Source: Thalassia testudinum
Taxonomy: Eukaryota; Streptophyta; Magnoliopsida; Alismatales; Hydrocharitaceae
DNA: 64,000 nt
Direction of reading: 5' to 3'
Assembly (NCBI GenBank): GCA_037157565.1
Contig: JAZHRO010000046.1
Coordinates: 12,870,501 to 12,934,500, forward strand
This document shows, one piece after another, positions 59,428-64,000 of this stretch (its first letter is position 1; each line of letters opens with the position of its first letter). The notes beneath the pieces were generated by a model, which was not told the DNA's origin, made no database searches, and saw only the letters and a program-made list of their open reading frames with translations. The translations under genes and the position numbers were made by a program.

Positions 59428-59740
59428 AAAGAAAAGAAGAAGCAAAGGAAAGGAAGAGAAGGAGAAGAAAGAGAGAGCTTGTAGAGGAAAGAAAGGTAGA
59501 CAAGCAGAAGGGCTAAAGAAGAAGAAAAGGCAGAGTAAGAAAGAAAGAAAAGAAAGAGAAGAAGATATGTAAAAGAAAGAGAAGAAGAAATGTAAAAGAA
59601 AGAGCTCGAGAAAGATTAAGGAAAAGATTAAGAAGAAGATTAAGAGAAAAGAAAAGAGAAGAGAAAGAGAGAGATAAAAAGGAAAAGAAGAAGAGAAAGA
59701 AGAATAAGGCTGAAGACAAGAAGAGAAATTAATGGTTTAA
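59428..59740 (+). repeat. Purine-rich tract in LTR C
   Basis: About 310 bases dominated by GAAGAA, AAAGAGA and AGAAAG. Compare 16850-17200. Confidence 0.8.
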
Positions 59741-60195
59741 TTTTCTTGCATATTATTCATTCCTTTTGAGGTTAAAGTTGTAATAAGGCATATTTTCATT
59801 CGAAATACTTTCTATGGCCTTAATCTCTTGTAAATAAAAAGAAATAAACATGTTTACTTGTTTGTTAAAGAAGATCATTTGTGTAAATGTGTTTTCTTAT
59901 GGAATTTTGCATATTCTTTTAATTTGAAATCCTTAAGCAAAATTCATGTTCTTAAAGTAAATTTAATTATACCTTTCATAAGTAGCTTAGATTTAATGGT
60001 GAATTCTAATTAAGTTATACCTCCCAACGAACGACCTGGACTCAACCAGTTAAAAGAAATAAAATCTAAAATGTTAGGTTAACTTGACCCTATACTACTT
60101 AATCGACATAAATTCAAGTTGACCTAAGTTACTTTCTTCTGCACATAATTAAGCACAATTAACTTAATTAATTGTGTTGAGAAAGATGACCAACA

Positions 60196-60960
60196 TCCAC
60201 CATGATCACTTCTTATCCTAATGACTTCAGCTCCTTTCTCATTTTGTAATCTCCTTACTAGTTTACTGAAAACATCAATAGTCAGATCCCTACTTTTCAA
60301 GAAAGATACCCAGGTAAATCTTGAGAAGTCATTGATTATGACAAAACAGTATTGACACCCACTTAAGCTTTCATATTTAGTTGGTCTGAATAAGTCTAAG
60401 TGAAGTAATTCCAGGGGACAAGAAGTGCTGACCATCCTTTTTGGCTTAAAAGAGTTTTAAGTTTGTTTACCAATTTCACAAGAATAGCAAACTTTGCTTA
60501 TCTTGAAACTGATTTTTGGCAAGCCTTTAACAAGCTCATGTTTACAAGTCTACTGGTATTTTTCATGTGAACGTGACCTAGTCATTTGTATTAGAGTATT
60601 GCCTCATCGTAAGATGCGACAAGATATTCAAAGTTGTCACATTTGTCAAAGTTTACAATATAAATATTTTTATACCTGTGACCTTTAAGGAGGTGTTGCT
60701 TAGTTTCTTTGTCTCTTATTTTAAAACCAGTTGAGTTGAAACTAATTTTATAACATATGTCACAAATTTGACTTATACTAAGCAAATTATGTTTTAACCC
60801 TTTAACCAAATGTACATTATCAAAAGAGGCAGAAGAGTTATCAATTTGGCCAATACCAATAATACAATCCTTGTGGTTGTTCCCAAATGTAACTGTACCA
60901 CCTTTATGGCGATTGAGATGCAGGAATAGGCCTTCTCCTGTCATGTGCTTGAAGTACCCG
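60196..60960 (-). pseudogene. Ty1/copia pol remnant of element Z (protease tip, pre-integrase, integrase)
   Basis: Minus strand, in order: SGYFKHMTG at the right edge (the protease active-site region, whose Met-Asp codons lie beyond LTR I), the GAG_pre-integrase domain (60591-60944, with VKGLKHNLLSISQICD), then after a stop the integrase start LELLHLDLFRPTKYESLSG and FSRFTWVSFLKSRD (60290-60420). It reaches DHGG at 60196-60207, where element C interrupts it. The H-to-C zinc pair is poorly preserved. Reverse transcriptase would lie beyond C and is not visible. Confidence 0.85.
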
Positions 60961-60965
60961 CTATC
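60961..60965. repeat. Target site duplication CTATC, left copy
   Basis: Pairs with CTATC at 63624-63628. Confidence 0.85.
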
Positions 60966-63623
60966 TGTTTAAGGTAAAATCATCAATGTATAGGATATAT
61001 GCATCGTAATATAGTCAACAAAATCACACAAAAAACTTAAATTTATAAACTCAGAATCTAATTGGAGTTCGAAGTCATTCACAGGGAGAAAATGTGGAAT
61101 TCACGCATTAATCTCAATTCAGAATAAATAAGCACAATAAAAAGATATGCAATGAATAAATTGCTTAAATTTATATTCAAATGTAAATCAATATATCTCA
61201 AAGAATATAGAGACAAAAAGAATAAAGAAACCTAAAAGGTGGTGATTTAGATCACCATTTAGATCCCTCTAATTAAGCACATCTCATATATTAAATTTAT
61301 TCAAATAATCGAATAGTATTCTCATATAATCCACATCAACTTAGATACTTAAATGATGTCACAGTAACCAAAATGCTTCAGACAATAGAACAAGGCATCA
61401 GATGCCTTATCAGAAGAGGCATAACACTAACAGAGCACAAGGCTCTCATAAGAGCCTCAAAGGTTCTAAGGCACAGCATAGCAATCCTCAAGGGATTTTC
61501 TTCTTTAAGCCTTCACAAGCATAGGGCCAATCCTTCTTAGAGACTAAGTGATAGCCTCCTTTTCAGTACGACCCCTGAGGCACTTCCCCGCGAAGTAAAA
61601 CCCTCCCCCCTCCTCTCACAAATCTCTCCTCTTTCTCTCAGAACCGGGGTTAATCGGGTATACAAGTAGGTTAACGGGTCATGAACAGTGGCCAAACCCA
61701 CGTACGTGATTGTGGGTGAGCAATGCTCGAGTATGTATGTGGGGGACCCAACCCCCCAATGTCTTAGGCGAAAGGGATACAGCAGGAATTCAATTTATTT
61801 CACTGCAGTCACTCATCCATTTACAATGTGGGACTAAATGTCCCCATCTTCTTTTCCTCACACGTAGCAACAGCTAAGATCTCTTGAATTGAAGATGTTG
61901 CAGCTGCTGGTGCAGATACTCTCCTGATGTGAATCCATAGCACCTAGGCGTATCAACGAGGAAGACATGGCTTGAAGACATCGAATGGAGCTAGAGAAGG
62001 TGGTGGCGGAGATGGAGATTGACGGCAATCTGAAACAGAGAATAAGGCCTCGCAGTCGTGTCAAAATTACTCAAGAGGGTCGCTTGAGTATGGCGAATGT
62101 GTTGGTGGTGGTTGTGTACAGTGAGATAGTGTGTGGAGTTGGGGCGAAGTCGAGGAGGGTGTGCGGATGATGGGTTGGTTGATAGGGTGTTTCAGTGGGT
62201 GTGTGGTGGAATTAAGTGAGGGGTTTTGATGGTGGAAGTGAGGCAAAGCTAACGGAGGTGTTGGTGAGGTGTTTGGTGGTGTGTGGAGGGCAGATGGCTT
62301 TGTCGAAGGCTTAGCCAGAGTGGAGGAAGACAGAGGCGTTGAGGATATGTCAGCGGTTGATTTGGGATAGGAAAGAGTTAGGAAGGCTTGGGGGAGAGAG
62401 AGGAAGTTACCTAGCTAAAGGATGAAGGAATGAGGATAGGCACCGGCTATGATTGGCTGGCACCAGAGAAGGTGAAATCTCCGTTGAGGGAAGATGGCGA
62501 CGACGATGGGGGAAGGAACTCCTACTGTGGATGGCAAGGAGCAGAGGAAGGCGAGGAAGGAGGACCACTTGATTTATCCATCTAGTGGCCGAAGGAAGGA
62601 GGTCGAGAGTGCTCGCCAGAGCTAGGTCGGAGAAGGTCAGGGAAGGAGTTGAAGAGGGATTTTAGCCTCAAACCTTGCTAAGGAGCACGGTGTCAAGTCC
62701 TAGAGCTTTATATAGAACTTATGAACAAGCTCTAGACAAGGAAAGGGCTTCTACAAGGCTTGAGATTGAAGGAGAAACACCCATAAATCTCGTTCGTTCG
62801 CACGAGCTTTTCGTGCAAGATCTCAGTCCCAAATCAAGTCCAAACAAATCCTCACTGTGTGAACATCAATCTCACCAAATTTGGTGGGATTTGATGATGA
62901 TCTGATGCTATTTTGGCATGGTCAAAAGCTTCTTAGAGGTTGGTTGACCTCCAATGGCGGTAAGGACCCATTTGCAAGGAAGATATGGAAGTTAGGGACC
63001 TATTGGCAAAGATTTTGAAAGTTAGGGGCTTAATTGAGAGGAGCAAAGTTTAAATGGACTAAAATGCAAACTAGATCAAGATGGAATCTGATTTCCAAGG
63101 AATCTAGTGGTGAAGTTGGATTTTAGTTTTGACTAAGTTTAACTGGCAATTTGCGTAGAAACCCAAATTAAGGTAAAAATCTGTTTGTGACTCTATTTAA
63201 GGTCAAAATAGGTTCAAATGGTCAAATCAAGGATACCAAGCCTCAAGAAATATTTTTCTATGAATTTTAGGATATTTAGATGAATTTTATTTTGACCAGA
63301 ACCTTTGTAATTCAAGCGGGTCAGAAATTAGGGTTTTATGTTAAGAATCAATTCTCAAAACATGTGAAACCCTATTTTTGTCTGTGTGGACCCACTTATT
63401 AGACTTTAATGCTCATTTGACCTTTGATTAACCCTTGGCAAACCCCATGGTTACTCTTCTTTCATGATGTAATGTTAAAACTATAGAATTAATCCTGATT
63501 TAATGTTCTTCTCTCAGAATGGATTTATTTAGAATTATGGCTCTCAAGTAATTATGTAGGAGCATTTGTCAATTAATTATGACTAAATAAAGCTAGTTAT
63601 GGCTCATGATGGTGTTACCATCA
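60966..63623 (-). mobile_element. Solo LTR I
   Basis: 2,658 bases, TGTTTAAGG...ACCATCA on the plus strand, flanked by CTATC at 60961-60965 and 63624-63628. It is an A/B-type LTR on the minus strand: terminal hairpin TGATGGT/ACCATCA, TATATAAA box (62707-62714, minus), U5 block near 61078. No internal region. The frames 61985-62170 and 62675-62905 are unsupported. It splits the protease active-site codons of Z. Confidence 0.88.
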
Positions 63624-63628
63624 CTATC

Positions 63629-64000
63629 CATGATCCACCTTCTTTCTCCTTGATCCTATCATTTGTTTATGTCTGTGAGGTCTGGGATCATGGAATCTAT
63701 ATATTGGCTTCCAGCTTCCATTTGATTCACAGTAAGTCCACCTTTTATAATCTACTTGACTTACAAAATAAGATTTCATGAATGCTTTTGGTACTCATTT
63801 TCGCTAAGGTCCACGTTTGTTAGTTAATGCTGCCTGTTTAGGCAAGCTACCTTTATCGTTCTTTTGGTTTGAACTAGATGCTTCATAATCATTTTTTTTG
63901 TATGTATCCTAACCTAAATTTCTTGGTGGTCTAGGTTTGTGTTCCTAGTAATTTATGCAGATTACGACTGCCTTTTGTAAATTTTGCTAGATCATCTTTA
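63629..64000 (-). pseudogene. Ty1/copia gag C-terminal remnant of element Z
   Basis: The minus-strand translation gives LAKFTKGSRNLHKLLGTQ (about 63940-63995), a hallmark of plant copia Gag C-termini, then after several stops a VPKAF stretch (about 63780) and W-I-M-D leading into the protease across LTR I. It is decayed, with stops near 63930 and 63885. It runs off the window. Confidence 0.72.

Larger units (their letters stand above)
56854..60195 (+). mobile_element. 3' LTR of element C, second part
   Basis: Has the architecture of an A-type LTR in plus orientation: TATAAATA box (56902-56909), CT-rich leader, AGTCCCACATCGGTGGAACT block (59012-59031), purine tract (59428-59740), and a U5-like CCTCCCAACGAACGACCTGG (60022-60041) with CTATACTAC. 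The end is ...ACCAACA at 60195, directly followed by copia integrase codons. Its U3 is explained if 21877-22368 is its first part and B is an insertion between them. The middle (57541-58703) is unlike A, B or I and packed with inverted repeats. Confidence 0.6.

Noticed and set aside
59114..59428. 104-codon Cys/Val/Arg-rich frame
   Set aside because: The start is a GT-rich simple repeat and the rest has no motif or homologue in the window.
62675..62905. 76-codon frame in solo LTR I
   Set aside because: Lies antisense within the LTR leader; no equivalent frame in the related LTRs.

Overview
This window looks like intergenic DNA of a large, repeat-rich flowering-plant genome. I find no host gene, tRNA, rRNA or CRISPR array. 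Almost every base can be assigned to LTR retrotransposons: Ty3/gypsy of the Athila type, Ty3/gypsy of the Tekay/Del chromovirus type, at least two non-autonomous families carrying protein-coding frames of unknown function, and one Ty1/copia element. Plant diagnostics are primer sites matching tRNA-Asp and initiator tRNA-Met, TG...CA LTR ends, 5-bp target duplications, and many stop codons of the cytosine-deamination type.

Layout, left to right. 1-1340: an LTR of family D. 1341-5355: the 3' part of a decayed plus-strand element E (integrase remnant, 3' noncoding region, 3' LTR). 5356-5977: a minus-strand gag remnant (K), broken by E on one side and by G on the other. 5978-10352: minus-strand Athila element G (3' LTR plus the 3' half of pol), cut off in the RNase H region. 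10353-17472: plus-strand non-autonomous element A, lacking its 5' end. 17473-22368: plus-strand element C, carrying a solo D LTR with an ATGGG duplication. 22369-56853: minus-strand element B (a relative of A), whose 5' LTR is split by Tekay/Del element T (26882-56012). T itself contains a nearly intact Athila element H (30459-41425, duplication AGCAC) and a complete non-autonomous element F (43553-50887, duplication GCAGC). 56854-60195: the rest of the C 3' LTR. 60196-64000: copia element Z (minus), split by a solo LTR I (duplication CTATC).

The insertions nest five deep: H in T, T in B, B in C, C in Z. Host sequence can be followed across most junctions, so the order of events can be read directly. 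H is the youngest large insertion judged by near-identical LTRs. E and F share LTR and 3' noncoding sequence, which suggests that F-type elements are mobilised by E-type autonomous relatives.

The least explained signals are non-coding. There is a dense array of unrelated perfect stem-loops at 57541-58703. A 17-nt hairpin at the LTR tip is kept by compensatory changes in four copies. A structured 3' module (palindrome plus three tandem units) is shared by otherwise different families. F encodes an acidic protein with an internally duplicated motif.
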